Position numbers and translations under genes: made by a program
The notes under the pieces: model-generated
What the model saw: the letters and a program-made list of their open reading frames with translations, nothing else
What the model was told of the DNA's origin: nothing
The model's database searches: none
Source of the DNA: Carettochelys insculpta
Lineage: Eukaryota; Chordata; Testudines; Carettochelyidae
NCBI RefSeq assembly: GCF_033958435.1
Contig: NC_134138.1
Coordinates: 266,825,798-266,889,797, forward strand
DNA length: 64,000 nucleotides
Direction of reading: 5' to 3'
Shown: positions 14,163 to 24,452 of the stretch, piece after piece
Layout of the letters: each line of letters begins with the position of its first letter
Numbering within the stretch: position 1 is the stretch's first letter

Positions 14163-14567
14163 GTGGCTGCCGCCCTCCGGCGCCAGGCGGACCTCATGAA
14201 GCGGAGGCTCCAATTCGAGGAGTGGGAGGCCGCCTGGCACCGGGAGGCCTGGTGCGAGTTCATGGCCACCTTTAACCGAGTGGCCGATACCCTTGAGGAG
14301 CTGGTGGCCCGTCTGCCTCTCCCCGATGTCCTCCTTCCTGCCCTCCCCGCCACCCTGCCCGCTGTCGTCCCGCCCTCTGTTGTCCCGCCTGCTGCCCCAC
14401 CCACCAGCTGTTCACAGCAGGAGCCACCTGGGGCCGTGGACCCACCTCGGCCATACCTCCCCATGCTCCTGGCCCCCAGCCAGCCTCGTCGGGGACCCCG
14501 GCTGAGAGGGGGACCGGCCAGCTGGACGCGGCGGAGGTCACGCCCTTCCACCCCCGCCCCAGAATGA
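14163..14567 (+). CDS. Harbinger partner protein, C-terminal part (Myb/SANT-type ORF)
   Basis: The frame runs through PEVAAALRRQADLMKRRLQF and then EEWEAAWHREAWCEFMATFN, a charged, probably coiled-coil helix, and ends in a Pro-rich tail with PPRPY and RRRSRP. PIF/Harbinger elements carry a second gene for a Myb/SANT (trihelix) DNA-binding protein that brings the transposase to the nucleus and the ends. Here only the C-terminal dimerisation-like half is visible; the SANT half is absent between 13519 and 14160 or lost. The same helix is seen in copy 2 near 41327-41450 (RRLALEVEDLWWHQDTWGEV). The given start is only where the open frame allows one; the true N-terminus is unknown. Confidence 0.6.
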   Translation: MAAALRRQADLMKRRLQFEEWEAAWHREAWCEFMATFNRVADTLEELVARLPLPDVLLPALPATLPAVVPPSVVPPAAPPTSCSQQEPPGAVDPPRPYLPMLLAPSQPRRGPRLRGGPASWTRRRSRPSTPAPE

Positions 14568-14683
14568 TGGGCCGATGGGTGGCCTGCCCACATCTCCCCC
14601 CTGTAAATAGTTGTCCCCACCCTTGTATATAGTTATTTATAGTTGACCCCCCCGTTATAGTTTGTAGAGATGTCCCCACTTAT

Positions 14684-14788
14684 TTCCAAGACCGGCATCT
14701 GATGAAGTGAGTCTGTGCTCACGAAAGCTCATGCTCAAAACTTCTCTGTTAGTCTATAAGGTGCCACAGGACCCTTCATTGCTGTTAC
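14684..14788 (+). mobile_element. Penelope-like element 3' tail, inserted in Harbinger copy 1
   Basis: About 105 bp running from 'tccaagaccggcatctgatg' through 'gtgctcacgaaagctcatgc' to 'aggtgccacaggacccttca' and 'ttgctgtt'. It matches the 3' tails of the array at 22770-24440 and of 62700-62776. It has no coding part. It splits the space between the two Harbinger genes, so it arrived after Harbinger copy 1. Confidence 0.8.
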
Positions 14789-15017
14789 ACTTGCACATAG
14801 TTATTATTTTCATTAATCTGTTCTTTTTGCTAATATTATTATTTATTTGCCAAAAAGAGGTGACATTTTTGTTTTTCTTGTAAATAATGAGTTTTATTTT
14901 TCCCAAAACCCGTGTCCCTTGTGCCTTTGGTGAGGGTGAGGTGTGGGTGCTGGGGCGGGGTGCAGAGATGGCCGGGGGGGTGGGTCGCTCACTGGGCCCT
15001 CTGGTCAAAGTACTCCC

Positions 15018-16163
15018 TTAGGGCATCCCAGACCCAGACCCCGTCCTGGTGGGCCTGGCGGCTCGGGGTGGCGGCTGGCTGGGGGTAGGCTGTTGCGGCC
15101 TCCTGTGCCCAGCCCTGCACAAAGGCCCCCCCTTGCTTTCCACCAGGTTGTGGAGTGTGCAGCAGGCCCCCACAACCTGGGGGATGTTTGGGAGGCCCAA
15201 ATCTAGGTGTGCCAGGAGGCAATGCCAGTGGCCTTTCAGGCGCCTGACGGCTCGCTCGACCACTTGTTGGGCATGGTTGAGGCGGGCGTTGTAGCGCTCC
15301 TGGCTGTCAGAGAGGTGGCCTGTATAGGGCCGCATAAGCCGGGGCTGGAGGGGGTATGCCACATCCCCCACAAGGCAGAGGGGTACGGTGGTGGTATCCC
15401 CCAGAGGGATCTCCCTCTGGGGGATGTAGGTCCCCGCTTGCAGTTGGCGGCATAGTCCCGAATTCCGGAAAAAGTGGGCGTCGTGGGTAGAGCCAGGCCA
15501 GCCCACGTAGATGTCCTAGAAGCGGCCACGGCTGTCGACCATGGCCTGCAGGACCACAGAGTGGTAGCCCTTCCTGTTGACGTAGCGGCCACCACTGTGA
15601 TCTGGGGCACGTATGGGGATGTGGGTCCCATCAAGGGCTCTGAAGCAGTTGGGGAATCCCATGGTGGTGAATCTCTCGACGGCCGTGTCCAGGTCCCCAA
15701 CTCGGACGACCCTCTTCAGCAGCAGGGCATTGAGTGCACGCACCACCTGTGGGGAGGGAACACGGGTGCCTGTGAGGGTTTGCAGAGTGTGGGCCCCCTC
15801 ACCCAGGCCCTGCTCACCCAGGCCCACCTCCCCAGCAAGGAGTTCAGCCCCAGGCCTCCTTACCTCCATGAGGACAGCCCCGACTGTGGCCTTTCCCACT
15901 CCAAACTGCTGTCCCACAGAGCGGTAGCTGTCTGGAGTGGCCACTTTCCAGACAGCTATTGTGACCCTCTTCTCAACTGGGAGGGCGCGCCGCATGCGGG
16001 TGTCCTGGTGCCTGAGTGCGGGGGTGAGCCACTGGCAGAGCTCCATGAAGGTCTGCCGGCTCATGTGGAAGTTCCACAGCCACTGCTCATCATTCCATTC
16101 CCCCATAACCAGGTGCTCCCACCACTCGGTCCTGGAGGGGTAGCTCCAGAGTTGGCGGGGCAC
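15018..16163 (-). pseudogene. PIF/Harbinger transposase (HARBI1-like DDE), copy 1, one in-frame stop and one intron
   Basis: On the - strand the frame starts with MPRQLWSYP and covers the N-terminal helix region (ATPDSYRSVGQQFGVGKATV) and the DDE nuclease: first Asp in RALDGTHIPI, second Asp in VGDVAYPL, Glu in VERAVRRLKGHW, followed by CCTLHNLVE. All three catalytic acids are present. The total of about 340 codons after splicing fits HARBI1-type transposases. A single TAG (15516-15518) breaks the frame between RGRF and DIYVGW; both halves are in the same frame. A 117-bp segment, 15747-15863, looks like an intron (see separate entry). The N-terminus could extend upstream toward 16270. Apart from the stop the enzyme looks recently active. 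Confidence 0.85.
15747..15863 (-). other. Intron in Harbinger copy 1 transposase
   Basis: On the - strand the segment starts GTAAGG and ends CCCTCCCCACAG. It is 117 bp, a multiple of three with no stop, so it reads through as extra residues that break the conserved alignment. The other two Harbinger copies have GTAAG...AG segments at the same protein position (42791-43062 and 45485-45675). Confidence 0.75.
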
Positions 16164-17554
16164 CCGGCGCGGGAGGGCGAGGAGGGCCCGATGGTCAGGG
16201 GCTTCTCCTGGTGCTCCTGGGGCGGGCTCCCATTCCAGAAGCTGCTGGGCAGCTGCTCAGGCAGCATCTAGAAGGGCGCCTGCTCCGCAGGAGACAGCTT
16301 GTAGGGCTTCCAACGGCTGCTGGAGGTCTATGTCTGCAGGCTCGAGGTCTGCGAGGCTTGTCTCACCAATGCAGGGCTGCTCGTGCAGTGCAGGCCGAGT
16401 GTGTCTGGGAGGGGCCCTTTAAGGGAGTGGCTTGCAGCTGCCCCGGAAGGGCTAGTGTGCTCTGTGACCCAGTCCGTGGGCTTTCCTGGCCCCTTATTTC
16501 GAAAGAGGGGGCTTGTGTGTGTGGACGCTCCGCGTTTCCCTCCGGGGCAGCTCTTTTCGATGTTCCCTGGTGCTACTTCGACGTTGAATGTCAACGTTTA
16601 CCAGCCCTGGAGGACGTGTAGACAATAATCATCGAAGTAGCCTATTTCGAAGTTCTTACTTCGATGTTGTGTCCTAGTGTAGACATAGCCACTGTGTCTC
16701 TAAGTACAAATGAGGCATTTATGTGCAAAAACACCATATATTTTTTATATGTTTCGTTGCTCACTGAATAGAGAAACCTGTAAATGCTTGGCATTTTACT
16801 CCAGGAAACTGATGTATGATAGAGCTTTTCCACAAAATGTCCTTCTGTGGCCCTTTTGTGTAGGTTTATCCAGATACTCTGTTATCCCAGCAGAGTCCTT
16901 GTGCAAGGACTCTCATTACGCCTAGACCACATACAGGGGCCTTAAGTGGTGGAAAGAGGATCCTTGCAACTTCTGTATTTCTTGTGAACCTGTCTCCTGA
17001 AGAGTGTGGTGGCTGATTTTTTAAAATGGCCCCTTTCAAAGAAAAGGAAAAGCTAGACTGTCCCTGTGTCTGATTAAATCCTGTTGCATATACTATATTT
17101 GGTGGTGGTAGCTGTGACTGACAGCAGGAAAGAGAAACACATCTCATGTCCATGGAACGTATGCTGTGCTGTGTCAAATTCCTGCTGCTAAATCATAGGC
17201 CAAATTAACCATCGTATAATTTATTAAGTATATTTAATTTGCATGAAAGGAGATTGCATTAAATTCAATCATTTAATTCTTGTATACATCATTAACTCTA
17301 GTAAAGTGTAATCTAAATTTCCTGCTATGTGGCCTGAGTTATTTCAGCATCTCAAAAGTATATAAAACAGTGTTTATAAAGCTGTACTCAGTCTTGGAGT
17401 ATTGGCATTTCTAAGACTTAACAGTGGACTGTGGTGTTTGGTGTAAATATTCCATGTGTGCTTATTGTTGGACATCTCTATAATATAAGCTACCAAAGTG
17501 CAGAGATCTAGCACAGGTCCCACTGTGCCCCTTAATTCTCTGTGGGTATGGGGG

Positions 17555-17835
17555 GGCTATGTCTAGACTGCAGGCTTCTGTTTTGTTGACAGAGCATGTG
17601 TCCAGACTGCAGATCTCTTGGAAGAGATCTACTGGTTGTGAGCGTTCTGTTGAGATCCCTGTACACCTCATTCTGCAAGGAAGAAGAGATGTCTCTTTTT
17701 CGGACATTTGGCCGCACATGGACAGGCCAAACGTTGGAAAAGCCCGTCCTGACAGAAATGTCAGCAAAGATACACAAATTGCGGTGCACAATTTGCATAC
17801 TTTTACCAACTGTTCCCTGCAATCTAGACACAGCC
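17555..17835. mobile_element. MITE A-type element, second copy
   Basis: Ends GGCTATGTCTAGACTGCAGG and the complement of CCCTGCAATCTAGACACAGCC form imperfect inverted repeats over 281 bp. The interior has TTGTTGACAGAGC-type motifs as in 9224-9618. The bases outside (GGG and TGT) do not match, so no target duplication is claimed. Confidence 0.6.
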
Positions 17836-17885
17836 TGTGTGTGTTGCTATTTTGGTTTCTGACCCCTCACCTAGGGCATCTACCT

Positions 17886-18222
17886 CAGTAGGCATCCTTC
17901 AGTCTGCATAGACTATGGATCGCTCCCTTTAAAGTTTCAATTGAGGACTTCATTTACAGCGTCTATTGTGACTATGAAGACCCACACGAGAGTGACAGTC
18001 CTTGCTGCATCTCTTGCAGATGTAGTGGGTGTCTGGCAAGTCCTTATTGTGCTTTCTGTGCACTCGCTTCTCCTCTGCTAGCTGTCTGATCTTCAACTCG
18101 CCCTTCTGAAGGCCCTTGTGTAACCCCTGCCTCCATCTGCTGCGGTCATCTGCTAGTTCTTCCCAGTTGTCCAGCTCGATGTCTACCTCTCTGAGGTCTC
18201 TCTTGCAGACATCTTTGTAACG
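17886..18222 (-). mobile_element. 5'-truncated LINE fragment, inverted copy of 838-1174
   Basis: Reverse complement of the last coding part and 3' UTR of the LINE at the window start. A 60-base stretch (17941-18000) is identical by eye and only scattered differences are seen elsewhere. It contains the zinc-knuckle codons on the - strand. The truncation point is near 18222. Confidence 0.9.
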
Positions 18223-18869
18223 CGCATGTTTGCATATCCAATAGTTTAAATACTTGCATGGGGGTGCACAGGGACCATCCAGTTTTTTAGATTAAGGACT
18301 ATGATAGCAGTCATATGGTCTGCCAGTTGCCTGAGGGATGGAATACATTTCCTTCCCTCCTCTCGACCTCCTTAGCCTCACAAAACTGCATAGGCAGCCT
18401 GATCTCAGTCCCTTCCTGAGGGTGAGTTTCACTCTCCCTACATGTGTCAAAGTGTATAAATGTCAGTAGCACTGAACAAAATTCCACTGGTTTTAGATTT
18501 ACCTGTCAGTTTGGATAATTACTGAGTTTATGTCAATGAGATAAACGGGTTCTGGGCTAATTAGATGTAAAAGCAAAAATGTCCTTAGACCAGAATAACA
18601 GTGTACTAAGTTAACAGAATTCACCTCAGGGTATTAAGAATACAGCGAAATGTCTAATTCAATATATCTTAGGCTAGTGTAGGGATGTATTCAGTATCTC
18701 CACAGTTGGTGTACAGTCAATCATGATTTTTAAAAATAACCTTTTTATCTACAGGAGAGGCTGGAGCAATTTTTACCTAGACTGTAATTCTTGCTCTGGC
18801 ACTTTTGTGGCCTTGGCCAATTTTTAAGACCAAACTTTAAAAACAGTCTAGTAATGCATACATTAAACC

Positions 18870-18975
18870 TGATTTTTAGACGTGTAGAGCACCCACAACT
18901 CCCACTCACTTCAGCTGGACTTGAAAGTATTCAACAAATCTGAAAATCATGTTTTAAATGTATAAAACTGAACAC
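18870..18975 (-). repeat. Ancient amniote interspersed repeat, reverse copy
   Basis: 'cacccacaactcccactcac' followed by 'ttcagctggacttgaaagta' and 'caaatctgaaaatca' is the reverse-strand counterpart of 4630-4720. Diverged. Confidence 0.5.
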
Positions 18976-19234
18976 CCAAAACTTGTATCACCCAAAATTA
19001 GAAGTTCCTTTTTAATATTTGGGTTATGACATTTCAGGATCAGTTTCCCCATTTGCAAATGAGGGTGATAATATAAACATAACATCACAGGTATTGTAGG
19101 AGGATTAATTAGGGACAAATGAGGGTGTCAGACTCTAGCCCAAGCTAGGGTATAGGGCAAAGGTACACAGCATCTTTTGATTTTCTTTTCATTAATGTAT
19201 TCTTATGTTTCAAGGTGTACATTTCTTGTTTTAA

Positions 19235-19390
<156 letters not shown>

Positions 19391-19419
19391 TGAGGATGAA
19401 CGTGGCTGTGGAATATTTT

Positions 19420-19838
19420 GGCTATTTCTGCACTAGAGGTTTTTGTCAACAAAACTGGCATTTTATTGGCAAAACTCGGGGACCGTTCAGATTTCCAAAG
19501 CATTCTATCGACAGTGAATTGACAGAACGCAGCACTTTTGTCAACAGGCTTATTCTGCTCCCCCCCACGAAGAAGAATGCCTCTGTCAACAGATTCTATT
19601 GACAGAAAGCTGGTCTGGATGTTGTGGGAAGGCCCTCTTCCAACAGACAGTGCTTCCCGGACACCAGGCAGCCCTCTCTGCTGTGCTTCTGGTTGGCTGC
19701 TTCATCAAGAGAGCAGCTGGATCTGTCAACAGAGGGATTGCACTTTCTGTCTGTCTGGCGGTCTGTCCGCGATCTATTGACAGAGATATTTTCTGGCGGA
19801 AACTTCTTCTGACAGGTTGCTCTCGTGTAAACATAGCT
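19420..19838. mobile_element. MITE A-type element, third copy, TTT target duplication
   Basis: Left end GGCTATTTCTGCACTAGAGG and right end GTGTAAACATAGCT (complementary) enclose 419 bp. TTT lies directly outside both ends, fitting a 3-bp duplication. The interior holds repeated TGTCAACA and TCTATTGACAGA motifs. It lies 51 bases downstream of exon 9. Confidence 0.65.
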
Positions 19839-20423
19839 TTTGAGGCTGTGCTCTGTGTGTAACAGCTAGGGCCCCTCGATATATTTGCTAAGATAGGCTG
19901 TTCTCTAGTGGTAGGACCCCAAACTGTTTTGGCTGACTAGTGTGTCCAGGAGTGCTGTGCAACTGCATTCTGGAGCAGGAGCACTGACAACTTTGAAGGA
20001 ATGCATGAGCCTTACTTTGGTGTTGTCTGTCACTATTTTGATCACTATATTCCTCTGGTCTTTGCATGCTGGGGACACAAACACAAAGATTGTGGTGACC
20101 CTGCTGGCAGTGATCAAATGATAAAGTCTCTCTCTCCCCACACACCCACAAATACTTGTTTAATTTTAGAAGAGTGAATAATGCATACTGTATTCCTTTT
20201 GTTGTTATCAGTCAGGAACAATGAACAAATGCAACCATCTGACATTCAAGCTTCTCAAGTGAAATAGCCTATGGTAGTTATAAAGTTTGTAGGACTCATG
20301 CTGTAACTTCAGCTAGTTATCATGTTTATTAAAAGCCCTCAGTTCACCTAAAGTATCTTTATGATGTTGTCAAAACACATTGGGTTAAATACTTCTTGAA
20401 ATCAATTTGGTTTGTTCAGTGCA

Positions 20424-20835
20424 GGTTGCACCTCTCACATATGGTATTCTCTTGTCTGGGGACTGCGGATGTTCCAGGACGAGAGTACTAGTCTCGGGCT
20501 GGGGCCAGTGCAGGAACCCTGCCTGCCCTGTGGCAGCACAGGGGCTGGAGCTCCCATGCCCCGTGGCAGTGTAGGGCGGGGAGCCAGAGCACCCACTGCC
20601 AGGGGCTGGAGCCCCCATGGTAGCCCAGGGACAAGGGCTGAAGCCCCATGGCAGCCCAGTTGAGCCCAGGGTGGGGTTGAAGTCCTGGGGAAGGGAGGCT
20701 GGAGGCTGGGGCCGCAGCACTCCCAGGAGCACAGGGCTATCTGGGGGTAGAAGCCCTGGACTTCCACTGGTTTGGCAAATTCTCCTGTTCGGGACCTGAC
20801 AGGTCCCAATCACACTGAACAAGGGAGGTGCAACC
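20424..20835. mobile_element. Terminal-inverted-repeat element with GC-rich tandem interior
   Basis: Ends GGTTGCACCTCTC and GGGAGGTGCAACC are inverted repeats with one mismatch. The 412-bp interior consists of irregular repeats of the type 'ggggctggagcccccatggc' and 'agcccag', which give long Pro/Gly-rich open frames on both strands without biological meaning. I infer a non-autonomous DNA transposon, possibly hAT-type; no clear target duplication. Confidence 0.55.
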
Positions 20836-21103
20836 ACCACTGAAAGAAGAGAGTCGTGCATGTGTGGGAGTAGTGATGGCAGATGCCCAGTCATTATGCA
20901 AGCACTAGAAATATGGTGTGTGTTGGGATTCCTATGCCAAGCGCTGATCTTTTTGTATCGGCAGTGAAAACTGGCACAGCATTTTAGAAGTCACTCTTGC
21001 TGCTGTGTGTTGGCTTTGTTACTGGGGAGACATGAAAAAAGGGAATCCTTAATCCCAAAATAAAAGATAATCACTGATGAACATTCATATCACATTTGAC
21101 TTA

Positions 21104-21936
21104 GGCTGTGGCCACACTAGCCCCCTGCTATTGGAAGGGGCATGTTAATGACGGATTTCAGAAGATGCTAATGAGGATCTGACATGAATATGCAGCACCT
21201 CATTAGCATAATGGTGGCCACACGCGATTTGAAAGTGCTGCTTTCGAAACGCACTCTGCCCGTGTAGCCAGGGGCCTTTCAAAAGGACCCCATGATTTCA
21301 AAACCCCTTCTTCCTATTTGGTTTTAGGAAAAAGGGGCTTTTGAGAGCAAGGCCAGGCAGAGCAGGGGCTAAACAGGGCCTGTTGGCCCAATGAGCCCCA
21401 CGCTGGTTCACCTGCAGCCAGTGTCAGGCCTGGAGGAGTATAAAGGGAGGGAATCCAGATCAGTTTGGGGCTGACCAGCCAAAGGGCAGGAGCTGACTCT
21501 GAGGCAGCAGGGCCCAAGCCAGAGCTGCCACCCGGTCAGCCGCCAGAGGGCAGAGCCTCAGATCCGCCCCCAGGCACAAAGTGGGGGGAAGCCCCTTGCA
21601 GGGAACCCCTCTCCCGCCGGAGGGGAAAGGAGGTTCTTGAGGCCATGCCTCAAACTTACCCAATAGACTCTTGGGTGGGGCTGAAGACCCACACCCCAAG
21701 CCCCGGCAAGGGGGCCTAGCCACTAGGTCACCCTGTCACCAGTGAGAACCACTCACAGGGTCCTTCTGAAAGGCCCCCAGCTGCATGGGCAGCGTGCATT
21801 TTGAAAGCGGCGCTTTTGAATTGTACACAGCTGCCACTGAGGCACTGCATATGCATGTCAGCGCCTCATTAGCATCTTCCAAAATTCATCATTAACATGC
21901 CTCTTCCCAGACGACGGGGCTGGTGTGGCCACAGCC
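21104..21936. mobile_element. Foldback MITE (Harbinger-type ends), 833 bp
   Basis: Ends GGCTGTGGCCACACTAGCCCC (first 20 bases compared) and the complement of GGGGCTGGTGTGGCCACAGCC are nearly perfect. Each arm carries the 'gctaatgagg'/'cctcattagcat' pair. TTA lies left and ATA right, close to but not a perfect 3-bp duplication. The central part (21330-21730) is a GC-rich unrelated insert with spurious open frames. Confidence 0.65.
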
Positions 21937-22297
21937 ATAGTGATGCATACTCACTGTGTGTCTATCTGATTTTGAATGTTAATATACATATGTGAATGTG
22001 GAACATAAGTGTATGTATATGTTGTGAATAGCTGTAAAGAGATCTGAGGTCAGAATGCTTCTGTCATGGTCTTCAGTTCAGAATCTGAGCTGAGGGACGT
22101 TTATTTTGTTTGTATCGTATAAAAATATTAGCTCAAAAATCTCTAAAGCATAACAGTGTAAAACAAACGTAAATAATTATTGCCGAGTCTGTAGAAGTAC
22201 TATGGAATTAGTTGGATATCTGTGTTAGAGATATATTTTGACTCTGTGGGATTAATTTGCTCTTTTCAGCTTTCTTCATGTGCTATTTACTCCATAG

Positions 22298-22441
<144 letters not shown>

Positions 22442-22757
22442 TAAGTCTCATTAATTCATAGATTATCTATGTATGGTGAAAGAACATCATACACAGATGC
22501 CTTTTTCCAATAGCTTTTGTAACTGATTTTTCTGGGATACATACTGAGATATATGCTATGCTTTTCATAATTAGAGTGCACCTAAATAACACCTTGATAA
22601 ACGTAGGTTTTGGTTTGTCTATACCTGAGAAGCTTCTTTTTCCAATGAACATTTCCATTTTAGCCTGAGAAAATCTATTGTTTAAAGAAATTGTTTTTCT
22701 CCTCCAAGCCTGAAGGTGGAAACAGAGACAAAGTGTCTCTCTAACTGCTAGAATTTT

Positions 22758-22769
22758 TCTTCAATCACT
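22758..22769. repeat. Target-site duplication, left
   Basis: TCTTCAATCACT, repeated exactly at 24441-24452 immediately after the Penelope-like array. The 12-bp direct repeat brackets the whole array. Confidence 0.85.
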
Positions 22770-22932
22770 AACAGCAACGAAGGGTCCTGTGGCACCTTAT
22801 AGACTAACAGAAAAGTTTTGAGCATGATCTTTCGTGAGCACAGACTCACTTCATCAGATGCTGGTCTTGGAAATCTGCAGGGCCAGGTATAAATAAGCCA
22901 GAGCAAAGGTGGGGATAACAAGGTTAGCTCAG

Positions 22933-23576
22933 TCAGCAAGGGTGAGGCTTACTACCAGCAGTTGATCTGGAAGCGTGAACGCCACGCAAGGGGAAGCTGC
23001 TTCTGTATTTAGCCAGCCATTCGCAGTCTTTGTTTAAGCCTGAGCTGAGGCCGTCGAATTTGCAGATGAATTGTAGCTCAGAAATTTCTCTTTGGAGTCT
23101 GGTCCTGAAATTTCTTTGCTGTAGGATAGCTACTTTTAAGTCTGCTACTGTGTGGCCTGGGAGATTGAAGTGCTCTCCTACGGGTTTTTGTGTTTTGCCA
23201 TTTCTGATGTCTGATTTGTGTGCGTTTATTCTTTTACGTAGAGACTGTCCAGTTTGTCCGATGTATGTAGCAGAGGGGCATTGCTGGCACATGATGGCAT
23301 AAATTATATTGGTAGATGTGCAGCTGAACGAACCCACAGTGGTGTGGCTGATCTGGTTAAGTCCTGTAATGGTGTTGCTGGTGTAGATATGTGGGCAGAG
23401 CTGGCAACGAGGTTTGTTGCATGGATGGGTCCCTGAGTTAGAGTGACTGTGGTGCGGTGTATAGTTGCTGGTTAGGATTTGCTTCAGGTTGGCAGGTTGT
23501 CTGTGGGCAAGGACTGGTCTGCCTCCCAAGGTCTGTGAAAGTAGGGGATCATTGTCCAGGATGGGTTGTAAATCCC
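22933..23576 (-). CDS. Penelope-like element, C-terminal linker and GIY-YIG endonuclease domain (5'-truncated)
   Basis: The - strand frame reads a linker (RPVLAHRQPANLKQI), a Cys cluster CNKPRCQLC typical of the region between RT and endonuclease in Penelope-like proteins, then the GIY-YIG domain: IIYAIMC (in place of GIY), YIGQT, LRKRINAHK with conserved Arg and His, and a downstream EHFNLPGH. Penelope-like elements use this endonuclease for target-primed integration. The reverse-transcriptase part is absent. The frame stays open past 23576 into the antisense of the adjoining copy B (up to 23598), so the first seven codons of the longer frame are not part of the protein. The stop at 22933-22935 is followed by the family 3' UTR. 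Confidence 0.85.
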
Positions 23577-24037
23577 TGAAGCAAATCCTAACCAGCAACT
23601 ATACACCGCACCACAGTCTCTCTAACTCAACCTATAGGAGAGCACTTCAATCTCCCAGGCCACACAGTAGCAGACTTAAAAGTAGCTATCCTACAGCAAA
23701 GAAGTTTCAGGACCAGACTCCAAAGAGAAATTTCTGAGCTACAATTCATCTGCAAATTCATGGCCTCAGCTCAGGCTTAAACAAAGACTGCAAATGGCTG
23801 GCTAAATACAGAAGCAGCTTCCCCTCGCTTGGTGTTCACACCTCCAGATCAACTGCTGGTAATAAGCCTCACCCTTGCTGACTGAGCTAACCTTGTTATC
23901 CCCACCCTTGCTCTGGCTTATTTATACCTGGCCCTGCAAATTTCCAAGATGAGCATCAGATGAAGTGAGTCTGTGCTCACGAAAGTTCTTGCCCAAAACT
24001 TTTCTGTTAGTCTATAAGGTGCCACAGGACCCTTCGT

Positions 24038-24256
24038 TAAGGTTAGCTCAGTCAGCAAGGGTGAGGCTTACTACCAGCAGTTGATCTGGAGGTGTGAACA
24101 CCAAGGGAGGGGAAGCTGCTTTTGTATTTAGCTAGCCATTCACAAATACAAAATACAAAAATACAAATACAAAAGCAGCTTCCCCTCTCTTGGTGTTCAC
24201 ACCTCCAGATCAACTGCTGGTAGTAAGCCTCACCCTTGCTGACTGAGCTAACCTTG
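24038..24256. repeat. Long hairpin inside the Penelope array
   Basis: About 88 bases from 24038 ('aaggttagctcagtcagcaa') pair with the complement ending near 24256, with a loop of about 45 bases made of ATACAAA-type repeats. This is the join between parts C and D. Confidence 0.8.
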
Positions 24257-24440
24257 TTATCCCCACCTTTGCTCTGGCTTATTTATACCTAGCCCTGCAG
24301 ATTTCCAAGACCAGCATCTGATGAAGTGCATCTGTGCTCATGAAAGCTCATGCTCAAAGCTTTTCTGTTAGTCTATAAGGTGCCACAGGACCCTTCTTTG
24401 CTGTTATAGATTCAGACTAACATGGCTACCCCTCCGATAC

Positions 24441-24452
24441 TCTTCAATCACT
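24441..24452. repeat. Target-site duplication, right
   Basis: TCTTCAATCACT, the partner of 22758-22769. Confidence 0.85.

Larger units (their letters stand above)
13519..16690 (-). mobile_element. PIF/Harbinger DNA transposon, copy 1
   Basis: About 3.2 kb with inverted ends GGCTGTGGCTACACTAG (13519) and, at the right, the complement CTAGTGTAGACATAGCC (to 16690). Two divergent coding modules lie inside, as in the family: a Myb/SANT-partner-type ORF on the + strand (14163-14567) and a DDE transposase on the - strand (15018-16163). The bases outside the ends (TGA and ACT) do not form the expected 3-bp duplication. A Penelope-like 3' tail is inserted at 14684-14788. The subterminal block at 13578-13630 contains the 'gctaatgaggtgctg' and 'atgcagtgcctcatt' motifs that recur in the MITEs of this window. 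Confidence 0.85.
22770..24440. mobile_element. Penelope-like element array of four alternately oriented parts
   Basis: Four pieces of one family are joined head-to-head and tail-to-tail. A: 22770-23576, - strand, linker, GIY-YIG and 3' tail. B: 23577-24037, + strand, the same 3' region with about 250 bp deleted near 23630. C: 24038-about 24144, - strand, short. An A-rich spacer follows at 24145-24164. D: about 24165-24440, + strand, 3' tail only. Both outer borders are element 3' ends (complement of GCTGTT at the left, 'cccctccgatac' at the right). The 12-bp duplication outside implies one integration. Inverted and partial tandem structures are known for Penelope-like elements. Confidence 0.85.

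Noticed and set aside
13599..14275. Overlapping Pro/Gly-rich open frames on both strands
   Set aside because: They come from GC-rich transposon DNA in which stops are rare. Only the 14163-14567 frame resembles a Harbinger partner protein.
15474..16271. 265-codon + strand open frame
   Set aside because: It is the antisense shadow of the Harbinger transposase, which carries the conserved motifs on the - strand.
20385..20894. Open frames of 124-169 codons on the - strand
   Set aside because: They run through irregular GC-rich repeats inside a terminal-inverted-repeat element and show no domain.
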